In this document: in pieces, positions 1-11,986 of the stretch | How the letters are laid out: each line of letters opens with the position of its first letter | How positions within the stretch are numbered: the first letter of the stretch is position 1 | Assembly (NCBI GenBank): GCA_948567375.1 | Contig: OX419761.1 | Location: 18,230,501 to 18,294,500 of the forward strand | Length of the DNA stretch: 64,000 nt | From: Lunularia cruciata | Taxonomy: Eukaryota; Streptophyta; Marchantiopsida; Lunulariales; Lunulariaceae | Direction: 5' to 3' | Notes under the pieces: model-generated | The model's input: only the letters and a program-made list of their open reading frames with translations | Database searches by the model: none | Told to the model about the DNA's origin: nothing | Translations under genes and position numbers: made by a program

Positions 1-1826
1 CAACTTCTCCTCCAGGCCAGCAACTTCCCTGCGAAAACAGGACGATTTTAGGAACATTTAGAAAGTTATTTCGTGAACATCCAGGCCATGCTGGAACGAG
101 GACTTGAGATGTAAAGCTCCCACAACTTTTGTGCACATATATTGCACCTAAGTATATTGAGAATATCCAGCAGAAGCAGCAATTACTACTTATGGCCAGA
201 AAATTACGAGACGTTGCTTTCGTTCCAATGACAATTGATTTTGCTGACATTGTGATTGAAGAACAGGGCCTGTTTACTGTTGGTCTTCACAAAATGGTCA
301 TGAAGAGAAGCTAGTAGCCTCGAGCATTCGACACGAGGTTGAGCATGAGGTGAAACCGCTCTTAAAAGAATCGATGAGAATCTGACCGTCGCCAGAAAGA
401 GCATGTTGGTAATTTACGTTGGCAATTCAAGTTCAATGAGTTCGTTAATCAAAAGATACAAGCGTTATGGATCATCGGATAACAAGGTTGAAATTGTACT
501 TCGGAAAAACAAATTGGACGACAATTCATTCTCAACACTGTGTATAAGAACGTGAAACAATAAGAAGAGCACTCTAAATTTGTTGAGGAGATTGCAATCA
601 AAAAGCTTCTGTACCTTCAATGTGCCCGTCAGAATTGCCTTACGGAAACAGAGCGGCTTCTCCTCAGTGGCAGCCGAAAACGGTTCATTCAACTCTACCC
701 TACCACCATCTATGAAATCCTCCTCGAATATGTTATCTCCATGCTTTCTTTGCACTTGCAGAGCTCTGGACAGAAGAGTGGACAGGTATGTCCCATGGAA
801 ACTCTTCTTCCTACCGCTAGCAGTCCTGTCTTTCAGAATCCTGGCAATTCGACGATGGGTCATGAACATAAATATCTCGATCTGATCCAAGTACGCTAAA
901 GAACTGGCATTGTTCAACAACAACAACATATTCACTTTCTGCAGGAACCGACCAGGATCAGAACTGTGCAGATCCAAGTTCACCAAAGAGACCGTCTCAT
1001 TCCTCCAAGTAATACCCTCTCTCCCACCGATCCAGGATGATGACACCTTTTCAGCCATGGGTATTCCAGTCTCCTTCACCATCCCCAACCTACGCTCAAA
1101 AGCATCACCATTGCTGCAAGGAATTGGGGTCAGTGGGCTCTGTGGTGCTGAATCCTCTGGCTCCCTACACACCACCTCACTTCCCGGCGTCATCAAGTGG
1201 CTCCCATTGTAGCATACATTTCGGAAAACCCACAGTTGCTGCACATAGTTGTAATTGCTTGCCAAGCTGTATATGCTCACCTCCGACCTCCAACTGTCAC
1301 CTTCTCCTTCTACATTCCTTACGCGCTGTAGAGGGTGGTTAACCCTCCTCTTCTCCTGATCATCAACCCCAAATTCATCTCCGGAACCTTGAATCCCCTG
1401 AAACCCACCTCCCTGTAATCCAGCATTGCGAGCAGAGTCGGAACTATAAGCTCGCGACTGCATAGACAGAGCATAAGTAGAGAGTGGCAACCCCAACTTC
1501 AATAGAGCAGCAGATATGTCATCCAGTTGCTGATCAGCTCCTACTCCTGATGCTGCTGCCTGGTTTTCACTACCAGAGCTAAACATCCCCATAAATCCAG
1601 AACCAGAAGAGCCCATCAGAAGAGTACAGAAGAGCAGAGACACCATCAAACTCAAGCGCACCCATGGCTTAGAAGCCCATCTCCTACCCCTGATCACAGC
1701 CCTGCGGACCTCCATTTCCTGGTCCTGAAATTCCCAGTGCCTTTTCTCATATTTCCGAGCTCCTTCTCCTCGTCCTCCTCCTCCTCCTCTCCCCCTTAAG
1801 CTGACAAAGCTCTCAAACGTCCTCAT
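1..1826 (-). CDS. Probable Golgi glycosyltransferase (GT61-like), 5' part, cut by window edge
   Basis: Exon 1 reads 1826 down to 615 (404 codons) and ends at a good donor (AAG|GTACAG). Translation past 615 is intron. A phase-0 exon probably starts at 28 after a TTTTCGCAG acceptor and leaves the window, giving an intron of about 586 bp. The protein has a basic Gly/Arg-rich N-terminus, then one hydrophobic segment at about residues 56-72 (WVRLSLMVSLLFCTLLMG), then a low-complexity stem: type II Golgi topology. The lumenal part contains LWVFRNVCYNGSHL, DPGRFLQKVNML and EKPLCFRKAILTG. These resemble the start of plant GT61 enzymes (xylosyl/arabinosyltransferase and EOGT/POMGNT2 relatives), which add sugars to glycans in the secretory pathway. 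The catalytic C-terminal half is outside the window, so the family call rests on short motifs. A later Met (about residue 38, MEVRRAV) could be the true start. Confidence 0.45.
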
Positions 1827-2769
1827 CTCCGGCTCCGCCTGCTCTAAGGCGGGAACTGGCTACAAACTGGACAATACCACACCCAAAAGTATCGACAAAA
1901 CGCCTAATTAGTAACGACCGGACCGAGATTAGTACGGACCCTGCCTCCCATCCGATGAGGAAGGACCCCATGAAAAAATCTTTCTCAAGTGTACTGCCAG
2001 CATAAACATATCTTCGCTTATGGGACAGATCTGACAACGTTCAGTGCCTTTTTCGTCATATCTTCGTTCAAATCTAATATTTTGAAAGCGAATCTCTGTT
2101 CTTGCCTGTTCTCCTCTGGTCCAATCCAGCACGAATATCCAATACGTAGCGTGTACAAAATATTCCCACTGTTTCTACGTTGTACATACGAATGTACATT
2201 GTAGTTAACATAGCTGGGCAAGAGACTTTAGCGGACCGCCTCGACAAACGATCCTAGTTGCATGACTTTAATTACCAAATTTGTGTTACACCTTTTTATT
2301 AAAGAAATTGGTAATTCTCATTAATATGGTAACATTATTTCTCATGAACCATTGGCACATGCTACTTTCTCTACAGGTTTAGTTTAGGTTTGGTTCACCT
2401 ATTTATTTCATTTTTCATTATTCACTTGTGAGTATAGTTCTAGTACATTAGTAGTTGTAATACACTAGATGCAACCGCGATCCATATGACAAGGTGTCCT
2501 TTTGGATGATAGAAGATTAATGTTATTATTGGATGCTATTAGGGACATAGTGTTTGCTACGGCACAAGAAAGTGAATACCTAGCTTTGAATGAGCATTTG
2601 TATGTTTTGCAGATGACATGTGTTAGGGTAGACTTATACTTGGTCTGAGATGATTAGATGATAGTGACTGGATATTGAGGTTATGGCCCCTACACGAGAT
2701 ACAATTTAGGAGAGAGTGATTATCAATCCCCCTAGATGGGCGGCGAGTGCAGTAACATGTTGTAAGGTC

Positions 2770-3012
2770 TCCAACTATAGGAACTTGTAGCAAGGTCACC
2801 TCTTTATTCCTCTAGCCTTGGAGTTATATGAAGCGATGGACAAGAGCTTTGACACAATGGTTAGAGAATGCACTAGAGCTTCTCATGTCAAGCACCATGG
2901 CGTATCACTCTCACTCTCATACTTTGTAGCACATCTTAGACCGTGTGTGTGTCCATGGCTCTACAAAGTGCAGTAGTTTGTGCAAGCCATAAGAGAGCAA
3001 TCACATTAGGTG
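2770..3012 (+). pseudogene. Decayed retroelement-associated coding fragment
   Basis: The frame around 2800-3000 reads, with stops, as segments such as IPLALELYEAMDKSFDTMV and VSLSLSYFVAHLRP. This resembles a fragment often carried by plant retroelements near their reverse-transcriptase part (IPLA-E-YG---FD----C pattern). There is no start, no intact frame, and the 3' side runs into a tandem duplication and a dispersed repeat. The identification is by memory of pattern only and is weak. Confidence 0.3.
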
Positions 3013-3031
3013 ATGTTTCTTTAGATGCTCC

Positions 3032-3125
3032 GGTTGTTTGTAGACAGTATGACTTGCATAGCTCAGGATATCTTAGGTGGTTGTTTGTAGACAGTATGAC
3101 TTGCATAGCTCAGGATATCTTAGGT
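3032..3125. repeat. Perfect 47-bp tandem duplication
   Basis: Two identical 47-bp units, each starting GGTTGTTTGTAGACAG and ending CTTAGGT, lie head to tail (3032-3078 and 3079-3125). The perfect identity suggests a recent slippage or unequal-crossover event inside otherwise decayed repeat DNA. Confidence 0.95.
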
Positions 3126-3166
3126 GCCATAGGGCAGATTTCTCATATAGACTCTATTGGGACTTA

Positions 3167-3253
3167 CCCCATTTTACCTTTTCTGTCTATCCCTTGTATG
3201 GCTTGATGGGATCTTCCCATCCTTTGTGTTTTCTATGCGGTCACCCTTATTCT
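3167..3253 (+). repeat. Dispersed repeat, copy 1
   Basis: This stretch (CCCCATTTTACC to GCGGTCACCCTTA, including TGATGGGATCTTCCCATCC) matches 11393-11482 on the same strand with substitutions and a small indel. The two copies look like the same 3' end of a dispersed element. Confidence 0.65.
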
Positions 3254-5307
3254 TTTTGTGTACTTCTCATGAAATACCATTGGGTATTTCTTACAACCAT
3301 TCATCATTTCATTTACGACGCATGTCAATAAATAGATTCGGTAAACCTTTGTCGTTTTAAGCACTCCATTTTACGACTACAACACAAAATTATCTTAGAA
3401 TTTCATTTTATTCGAATATGTTTCTGTTTACCAAGCTTGACCAGAACTTCATGCTATCTATACCAGGTAAAAGATTTAAACAAGTTTGAAGAGAAATTAG
3501 TAGTTTGAAGAGAAATTTTATTGCATATTAGAAATAAAAGAGTGATGAACTACTTCTATGGTCTCAAATCTTCTCCACTACTCGTGTCCACAGCGACAAG
3601 TTAGGGAGAATCTTTCCTCCCCTTTCCCTAAACCCGCCACGTGACATGATCCTTAGGTCCCGCCAGTCCTAAATATAGGTACTGGAAATGAACTTGAAAA
3701 ATACGACCACCAAAAACACATGAAGTACGGGTAGATCCCGTCAAAATCACAACAAAAGACAGAAAAAAGAGGTAAAATGGAACTAAGCCCCACCCAAATC
3801 GAGATGAGAAATCTGCTCTATCGCACTTAAGATATTTTAGCTATACAAGTTATAAGATCTACAAATTACTGGAGTAGTCGAAGAGGCATCACCTAGATAT
3901 CCTAACTATACAAATTGTAAGGGATACAAGCTATTGGAGCCGTCGAAGAAACATCACTCTAGAGTGATTATTTCGGAACTGCACAATTGCGCTGGAAAGG
4001 GAAGAGCTAACCAGGTTTAGCTAGACTGTCTAATAGATGGACGATGAATTTTAACTTGACAAATCTGAATCGAAATTGAGTGAGGATTGTGCTTCAAACC
4101 ACGTTGATTGCAATAAGAAAGAAAAGTTTAGCTGAAAGCAGGACACTAATGACCTTGAAGAAGTCAGAATTCCAGCGTTAGGAGGGCTGGAGAGCATTCA
4201 CTCAAATCAAAAGGAAGTTGCGTTTAGTGATTTAAACTTAAATATCTCTAAAACGAAACGTATTATCCAGGACAGATCACACACGCAGAACCACTAAACT
4301 GGTAGAGCATGCATGGAACTGTTCCTATATCAATGATACGTCTTTTTATACATGTGAGATTACATAAAATGGAAGTCGTATACATGAATTCTCGCGATGT
4401 ATATCAGTTGGGTTTTCTCAGGATACCTTATTGTAGCGATGAACGTCCTATCCTCTTTAATGCTTGTTCCTTCAGATGAGCAGATCCTTGTGTCTATTAG
4501 CAATTCAATGTTCTTATGTCTGTGCGTTAGCCGTATGTGCAGGATCCTGTGTTGTGCATCGCAGCTTGAACTGTCAAATAGATAGACCGCCACAACAATG
4601 CACGGCACAATCACTGCATTACTACTGCTGCCCATTGACGCCCTTCCCTAAGGACAGCAGCCGATTGTACGACATAGCAAATTATTCTGAACGGTGAACA
4701 TCCTCTTGGTGCTTCATCCTTTCACGCCAAGACCACTCTTGTCCAGTTACCTACCCTCCAACTCTCTCTGGGCTGAGTTGGGGGGTGAACTTGAAAGGAC
4801 GACTTCCACCAAGTGGCATGTTTTGCACGCTGTACAAGTGGAGATTCCGCCTTGCTTAGGGACCTTGTTTCTTATGTCTCCGAGTCTGCTCTAGCCCAGT
4901 CTGTAAGAATTTGCGCTGTTGCATGTACAGAAATTAGGGAGATTAAAGTTTCTGCCAATCCACCACATACAAGCACAAGACAATTTGTGACGATGGCCGA
5001 GGAAGGAGGAGATAACCGGTGGAGGTGAGTCCGATCCTCTTCTTTACTTTCTTGTCGTCATCTCAGTGGGTCCAGGTTTTAGGAGAGAAGGCTTGTTCAA
5101 GTTCTAGTATATTTCAAGCGTTCTAAGGTTTGCCGTCCGCCCCGATCTCGAGCATCTGCATAAAGAACTAAATTATACTGAGGAGAGAAGACTCTTGCAA
5201 GTCTAGTTGTACATGTTTATGCGTTGTTTATGTCATTTATTGGATTCAAGCTTGTTCAAGGAAATCCGCGAATAATTCTTTCGCTCAAGGGTATCATTGC
5301 TCATGAC

Positions 5308-5800
5308 CCTGGTTTCTGTACTCCAGATTGGGCCGAATGTTAACGTGAGAATCAATTCAATCCCCAACTCCAAATTCCGGATAGCTTTTCGTTATTAATA
5401 GTTTCCTTGCGTCTTTAATCCATTCGTATTGTCCCTTGACTTGAACTACTTCCTAATGCAACCGGCCTGATAATCTTTCGCCGAAATCTACGCATATATG
5501 GGCTGCTGGAACCCGGTTTCTGTACTCCAGATAGATCCACATGGTGACAAGAGGGAGGATTAAATCCAACTTCAAATTTTGAGTTTCTTCTTGTTCTGGT
5601 AGTTTCCTCGCGGATTCGTCCCAAGTACCGACGCATTGTCCAATCCTGACTTCTACTCCCTCCTAATGTTGCAGCATCGAGTCTGGTAATATCTCGCACA
5701 CTGTTATCGGCTCTCGATGCAGCCTGGTAATCTAGTTTCCTCGCGTAGCCATTCCATTGTCCAACCGTTCCTTGTACTTTCTCCTACTTTGCTTTGGCTA
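5308..5800. repeat. Diverged tandem repeat, about 200-bp unit
   Basis: The block GGTTTCTGTACTCCAGAT recurs at 5311 and 5515. A second block, TAGTTTCC(T/C)(T/C)GCG followed about 20-35 bases on by CATTGTCC or ATTGTCC, recurs at 5399, 5600 and 5733. Together they give two nearly complete units of about 204 bp and a shortened third. Units are clearly diverged, so the array is old. No coding frame is shared between units. Confidence 0.6.
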
Positions 5801-8715
5801 GATCAGCTACTATACGAATTAGTTTTGATAGTCACGCAGAAGTCAAGCATTAGAAGAGCCGTCCAGAACCAATGCCAGTGTCGTCTTCAACTAGATTAAA
5901 TTTTCTATATAAAGGAATTTGTTCATCACTGGACAAGGAAGAATGCTTAACTTGATCTGATTATCTACGAACGGGGCGGACCTGCATATGTTGGATTAGA
6001 CCTAGTAATGGTTGTGTATGCAGGAGTTCTTGAGTTTCCTTGCGAAACCATCTGATTCTCATGTCATTGAGCCCCCCTAGTCCTTGGCGCCAGTGTGTAA
6101 CAGAGCCTCATAGTCCTGTATAGGATGCATGTGTTCTAGATCTAGTAGTATTGGGCTCTCTTCTCTTACCCTCATGAGCTTCATAGTAGTTAATTATATA
6201 TACAGGAGTTCTTGTGTTTTAACGCTAAAGTCCTCAGGTTTCCTCTGATTCTCATTAGCTTCTTTTTCCTTGGCAACAGTGTCTCACCAAGCCTGCATAG
6301 ATTTTGTCAGCCAAAACCCCAAGCCATTTGGATCAACTATAACCCCCAAGCCTGACATAACCTGGATTTGTCTCCCTTTCCCTTTCCAACTTTTCTCAGT
6401 GTGAGGTGGATTCTTAACTTGAACCCAGTGGCGAAGCCACAGACATCATCCAGTATTAACTATTATCCCATCTTTCCTTCTTGCATGCACGACATTTTGA
6501 TTGGAGGTAAGCATGGCCAAAGTTGTAAAACAGATATTAAAAAGTGTAATTTTATAACCCTGGTACGCTTTTGCACCATTTCTCGCACCGCTGGAGGTTC
6601 AGCGTACAGAGTAGTTTGAAGGTATATGCAAGTGACGATGACGAAGAATGTGGCTACCAAGATGGCTATTAAGGTTTCTAGTCGATAAAAATGCCAGGCT
6701 ATGGCAAGTGTACCTCGGATTCCTTCTCCAAATGAAAGCTAAAATGATTGCATGGATGCAAGTCATGAAGCCTCAATTGGCATTGAAGCGCGAATGCGGT
6801 TCAATTTCGTTGACCACTTCAAGGTGTTTCTACTTCCTTTTCAGCGAGCAGGACCATGGCGCAGTTTGCCATAACCTCTGAAAGAACATGCAAAATCTAA
6901 TTAGAGAAACTTCCTCTCTTAACACTAGCTAGGAGTAGTTTGAGTAGTTCCAGCTTAAGTTAATAATGACTTTATGCGCATCTATCAAGTCTGTGTCAAC
7001 CTCGTCCGATGGACAGATAATCTGTATTTGATGGGGGAGCAATTAAAACTGTAAGACCTTTTCTCTACATTTGCAAGCACATGTGTGGATAGATCTGCTC
7101 CATCTTTAACTTGAGAAACAGATGTGACGATGTCCTTGTTTGCTTCCTTCCGCCACTATTCTTATTTCTCTAAGATTTCGATCAATTGAAAAGTCTATAT
7201 GACATGAGGGAAATATCCAAGTGAAGATTGTCAGCTGTTGAGAGTGTCTCAAATGTGACCTTCAATCTTCCTGGATATTACATTTCGATCGATCAAACTG
7301 AACGCTCTCTCTTCTGATTAGGGCCTTTTATTGAACTTGAAATTTGGATAAGTCTTTAGCTTGTATGTATGTCGAATGTTGCAATTGGGCTTAAACTGGT
7401 ACATGTTATTGTACTTGAAGAAACCGGTAATTTACATGTCATACGTATGTTGGTTAATCTTCCCTACACTGAACACACAGCATCCATGGAAAGGAAAGCT
7501 CATCAATAGATCAATACATGGGTAGTGACTTCAAGAAGGCGTGTCTCTCGAATTAATCAAAGCAGTGTCTAGTTACTTGACCAAGTCAGCCAAAGATCGT
7601 TATGAATGGCAGTCTCCTTCAAGGTCCCCTTCGTGTAATAGCTCGCAGCGATCATTATATATGTAGTTATATATGCTACTTCAGTAATGCACTGCGGGCG
7701 ACCTGATTAGAACGCTGTGTCGAGAAAACTGACCACCGCAGCGAATTGACAACACGGGTGGTAGTCTCCTTCAAAATCCCATCTCTATAGTTGCTTTCAG
7801 AACTCATCAGTTCAATGTGTGCGGATTTCCACATTTGTCGCACAGAATAGCGAGAGCATGCAAGAGTTGGGTAGATGTCAATACTGTAGAAAAAATGGAA
7901 GTGAGAAACATGTCTTTAGCGTGATTAGTGTAGTAAAAGAGTTAATCTTGACATGAGATTTGGCTGGGCACACTATATCTCATGGGACACGAATATGGAG
8001 TCCAAAGGCAGATCACATGTGACATAACCATGGGGAGCCCACTCAAGTGAGGTAAGAGAGCCTGAACAGAGCAGTCTCTGGAGACAAAACATGAGAAACG
8101 TGTCATTGAGCTGAATTAGCTCCATCTCTGTGGCGGGGCATCTTCAGGCAGTTCTTCTCTTGGGGGTACTCCAACTCACTATAAGAAGGATTTGCGTTCC
8201 TTCTGAGTATTTAAAGCTTTCACGGGTCAGACGTTCGTACTAGTTAGAAAACATTCCACACTAGTGCTGATTATGAGTTTAAGACTACGTTAAGTTCTTT
8301 GAAAGGAAGATCTTGTGGAAATCTGAATCGATCGTCAAAACTCTACATCAAGGTCTTGGACAGTCGATGGTTGATGAGCTTTCCTTTCATTTGCCATCGA
8401 AAAAGAACTAAGCTTATCTTATTTCATTTAGAGATTCTTGGGGTCTGCCTGACAATCCGCGCTTAACAAGGCCGTGATAGACTTTTGATTCCCATGAACA
8501 ATCTCCAGAACGAAGTGAAGGCGTGAAGCATGGCCAGTGTAAGCAACAGGTTGTCCTGTCTAATGGAATTCTGTCTGACAGTCTTTAAGAGCTAGTGCTT
8601 AATATGTTACAAGTTTGTCTTTATACAATGTAAAACAAGAAGATCTCTTGCAAATCCACTCCACACCATCTCACCTGCTTCTGAAGGTAGTACACTCCAG
8701 CTTATCAATCTTTTG
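5801..8715. other. Intergenic, no gene seen
   Basis: Apart from the repeat at 6010-6305 I see no supported feature. Short frames here show no family resemblance. A weak duplication of the phrase CAGTCTCCTTCAA / TAGTCTCCTTCAAAATCCC occurs near 7610 and 7764. The last few hundred bases are presumably 3' flank of the LOR gene. Confidence 0.5.
6010..6305. repeat. Diverged direct repeat, about 185-bp unit
   Basis: Two units begin with TATGCAGGAGTTCTTG and TATACAGGAGTTCTTG (about 6017 and 6200) and continue with CTGATTCTCAT, then CCTTGGC and CAGTGT at matching spacing. The GTTTCCTTGCG block seen in the 5.3-5.8 kb repeats also occurs here, so both arrays may derive from one source. Confidence 0.5.
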
Positions 8716-10811
8716 TCACTCTTCCTTATCTGCATGAATATTGTCAAGGAGTATGATGACGGAGGCAATGAAGGCAGTGTCCACATCGGGGCGGACATTG
8801 GCACCGTAAGAGTCCTTCCCCACTGAGAGTACGCCCACAGAGTACGTTTTACTCACCTGCAGTGCAAGCAAAGGTAACATATCAGAATAGAATGTAACAT
8901 CTATGGACTATTTCTCGTGTACGACTGAACGTCTGTACCTGCTGTTGTTCAAGGAAACATCCACGGTGCTGGGAGATGGTCTATGTAAGATAAAACTAAA
9001 GCAGTTGTACTGAAGACATGCAGTACTGTAATGCCTACCGTGGCATTTTAACCTCACCACCATCCACTCTGGATGAGATGACATGACATCCAAGAAACTG
9101 CACGAGAGATTGTGAATAAAGCACATCAGTACAAGAACTACACTCCCACACGGAGCATCAGTCATAGTCTCTCACTTTGCAGCGAGAAGCCTTCCTGTGC
9201 CAGACAACTCGAGCAACAAAATATTTGGGCAAAAGCGCAGCAGCTCGGGATGAAGTCTCACAAAACATTCTGTACTAGCAGCTTCTAGTGCTCTGACCAA
9301 GTCTTGGCACTCGCGGTTCCTCCGTAATAAAACAGGGCACCGTGACTTCTCTTTTAGTCTCGTACAATTTCTACTTGTCCTCCTCTCAATACTCGGGGGT
9401 TCACTAGCAACGTACGAAGCTAAAAGAAGTAAATGTCTCATGTTTGGGACAGAATCCCTGAAAAGACTCTCACTAACAAAAATCACCACGAAACTTTGCT
9501 TGCCGCAATGAATTGACGTCATCCAATAGACTACTTCCTTTTGGAAATACGCTTCAGGAGAGACACAGATATCTTACGCACCTCCAGTAACTTCATCTAT
9601 CTGTACCTCAGAAAGGAACAAGGATATTGTGATGGGTTCTGTTCTGGAGGCCATTAAGTACCCGCTGAAATTGACAAAGATAATTCTGTACTAGGAATCA
9701 TGTCACAGCCGACTCTTGTATAGGTTGAGGCACAAGTTTTCTTACGTTGACGGTGGGATGCTGTATTTTATCCATTAACAGCTAGGGGTAAGTTCGAGGG
9801 AGGAGGGGCGAAAGTAGACTCTAAATCGATATTCTAATTTACATAAAATGAGAGTCCAGTTAGCTACCTACTGTAACCTTGAGCTTGTTGAAGATCGGCG
9901 GTGTAAAACTGATGTAGATATTGACTCGGTAGTTTGCCTCTATATGTATGGGATCAAAACCATTTCCGCGTGGCTGTATGAGGTCAAATTGGTAAACTTA
10001 GGGACGAGTGTGTACCTCCGCAACTCGGTGGTTCCGGTAATAGATTACATATTCTCGTCGTCCAAAATCACCCCTCACGATAAAGTCCGGAATATCATGA
10101 CCGATCCGATACGCAACGAAGATATTGTAAGACTGCCGATGGTTTATTACGTGCGCCTTTTTCATTATGAATGCCAAGTCCGTTTTCATGTTCGTATCTC
10201 CAGCGTAGACCTCCCAACTGTCGTGCATAGATAGGACCTGGAAAAACGTTAAACTTCCCCCGGTCACGAAACTTTATCCACTTTCATTCTATGACATATT
10301 ACGTTTCCAAACACACTGAGGTGCTGTACACAAGAAGGGGCAAGTAAGCTACCTTTCTTTGCAAGGTAGCTGCCACATTACCAGCGCTGTCGCGTAGTAT
10401 CCTTCGACTGTGTAAACTAGGTGCTTGCTTGCCTCCCATCTTTCCATTCATCAAAAACAAGTGTCTACCGGTGCCATCAGCAATAGTAAAATTGGCTCCA
10501 CATTTCTGAGCTACGAGGTGTACAGCACATGGCGCGCAATACTGCACCCCGACTACAGCTGGAACAATCCGGAGATCGGTAGGAAATGGCGGGTAAGCCA
10601 AAGGTGCATCTTCTCCACTCTCGCTCCGTTGAGACGAGCTATTGCTGCTCCAATTCACAGAAGGAGGACGTGCAGGATAACCTTCAGGCATTTCAAAGCT
10701 GCCGTTGAAAGCACTTGGCGTGTGAACAGGTATATGCTGCTGTGCAACTTCCATCGAGGGCGACTTTCCTCTAATTTGAGCACCGATATTCTCCAACGTC
10801 CTCCCTAACAA
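8716..10811 (-). CDS. LURP-one-related (LOR) protein, tubby-like fold
   Basis: Three exons on the minus strand: 10811-10353, 10237-10016 and 8856-8716. All junctions are phase 0 with GT-AG ends, and the product is 273 aa. LOR proteins are small beta-barrel proteins with a tubby/scramblase-like fold. Arabidopsis LURP1 is needed for defence against downy mildew; the biochemical role of most members is unknown. Family features visible here are VVGVQYCAPCAVHLVAQK, ADGTGRHLF, LHSRRILRDSAGNVAATLQR (exon 1), SMHDSWEVYAGD and DFIVRGDFGRREYVIY (exon 2), and VGKDSYGANVRPDVDTAF plus ASVIILLDNIHADKE (exon 3). The first 80 or so residues are a Ser/Pro-rich extension beyond the usual ~200-aa length. Intron 2 is long (1159 bp) and holds only meaningless frames. 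Exon 3 was found by translating a frame with no start codon, so a simple ORF search would miss it. Confidence 0.88.
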
Positions 10812-11986
10812 AACCTTTGAAACCTGTCAAGATTATCCCCTTCCTGCATCAAAAGTTCAAGAGATCTCTCATATCTCGACTAAAACAGCCATCGATGGCG
10901 CCTATTCTTTTAATTTCAACACCTATATCCCCACCTCAACTCCAGAACCTCATGAGATGCTCTCCTTCCTGCATCGTCGAGACATCTAAGTCCTGACCTC
11001 TCACACCGCACCAAAAACCGGGGCTAAAACAAACACTGGCAGATCAAAAACAACTCCACTCTTCTCTTTTCATTTCCATCACCTATCACCCCGTTTCTAA
11101 GATGCACTTTTCATCTCATACTGCTCGACCTCTTAGATCATCGCATCGGCATGCTAAATTTGACCAGGCTTATGGGGAGGAAACTCGACCGTCCCAGAGC
11201 CACGAGAGACCAAATGGACCTCGCTCCAGTCAGTTGACTTTTCGTCGTCTGCGTTCATTATGCTGCTGTCTTGTCTCTTCGGACACACACAAGTGTAGCA
11301 TTAACTCTGATTAGTCTAAATGGGTTTATAGTGTCATGAACCTGATATTGTCGACACTAGCTTGATAATTATTTGGGTCCTAAATCGTATTAGCCCCACT
11401 TTACTTCTTAAGTTTTATCCTTGTACGGCTTTATTTGATGGGGTCTTCCCATCCTATCCTTCTTGTTACCTTACACGGTCGCCTTTCCTCTAATCAAACA
11501 AGACCCTGCGATGCATACTTATAGAGTTTAGGTCTGTATCCTTTATTCTATTTTCTTATTAGCGGTTAATGAAATAGTTTTATGAAGTTATAAATATTTC
11601 CATATATAGATTATTACAAAGCATTATCTAAATCGGTAGGGGTAAGAGGCGGGCGAGGAAGAAAAAGTACCATTATGGAGTACTGGCCAAGTTCTTTATT
11701 AGTAAACTCCATAAGGGATGGTCCGGACAAAATAAAAGATACTTAATTTTGCACCATTACACCATAATGCATTAATTACATATTAAGGTTAATTAGGTGT
11801 TTGGTTTAGGGTGAACATGGTTTACGCCGGTGATCGCTTGGTGTAATGTGATGTAAAATGAGATTTTGCTCGAGGTGCCTATAACTGCTCATAGCCATTG
11901 GTACTTGCTCGTTGCCATGGGTAGCAGCTCGATAATATATTAGTAGTGTGTTAATAATGTGTTAATTTAGGAATAAATGGGATTAT
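10812..11986. other. Intergenic, LOR promoter side and repeat DNA
   Basis: The first several hundred bases are presumably the promoter and leader of the minus-strand LOR gene. From about 11310 the sequence becomes repeat-like and AT-rich, and 11393-11482 matches the dispersed repeat at 3167. No gene is supported. Confidence 0.5.
11393..11482 (+). repeat. Dispersed repeat, copy 2
   Basis: It shares CCCCA(C/T)TTTAC, TCCTTGTACGGCT, TGATGGGGTCTTCCCATCC and ACGGTCGCC with 3167-3253 in the same order. Compared with copy 1 it has several substitutions and a few extra bases. Confidence 0.65.

Larger units (their letters stand above)
1827..4993. other. Intergenic, repeat-derived, no gene seen
   Basis: No reading frame here looks conserved. 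It holds a decayed retroelement-like fragment (about 2770-3012), a perfect 47-bp tandem duplication (3032-3125) and a dispersed repeat (3167-3253). At 4994 a short open stretch beginning ATGGCCGAGG runs into a good donor (GTGAGT at about 5026), but no following exon could be joined. Confidence 0.5.

Noticed and set aside
4994-5026. ATG-led stretch MAEEGGDNRW ending in a strong donor
   Set aside because: It could be a first coding exon, but no second exon or family was found downstream.
8908-9522. Two minus-strand open stretches of 85 and 116 codons
   Set aside because: They lie inside LOR intron 2, have no family resemblance, and the exons on either side join in frame without them.
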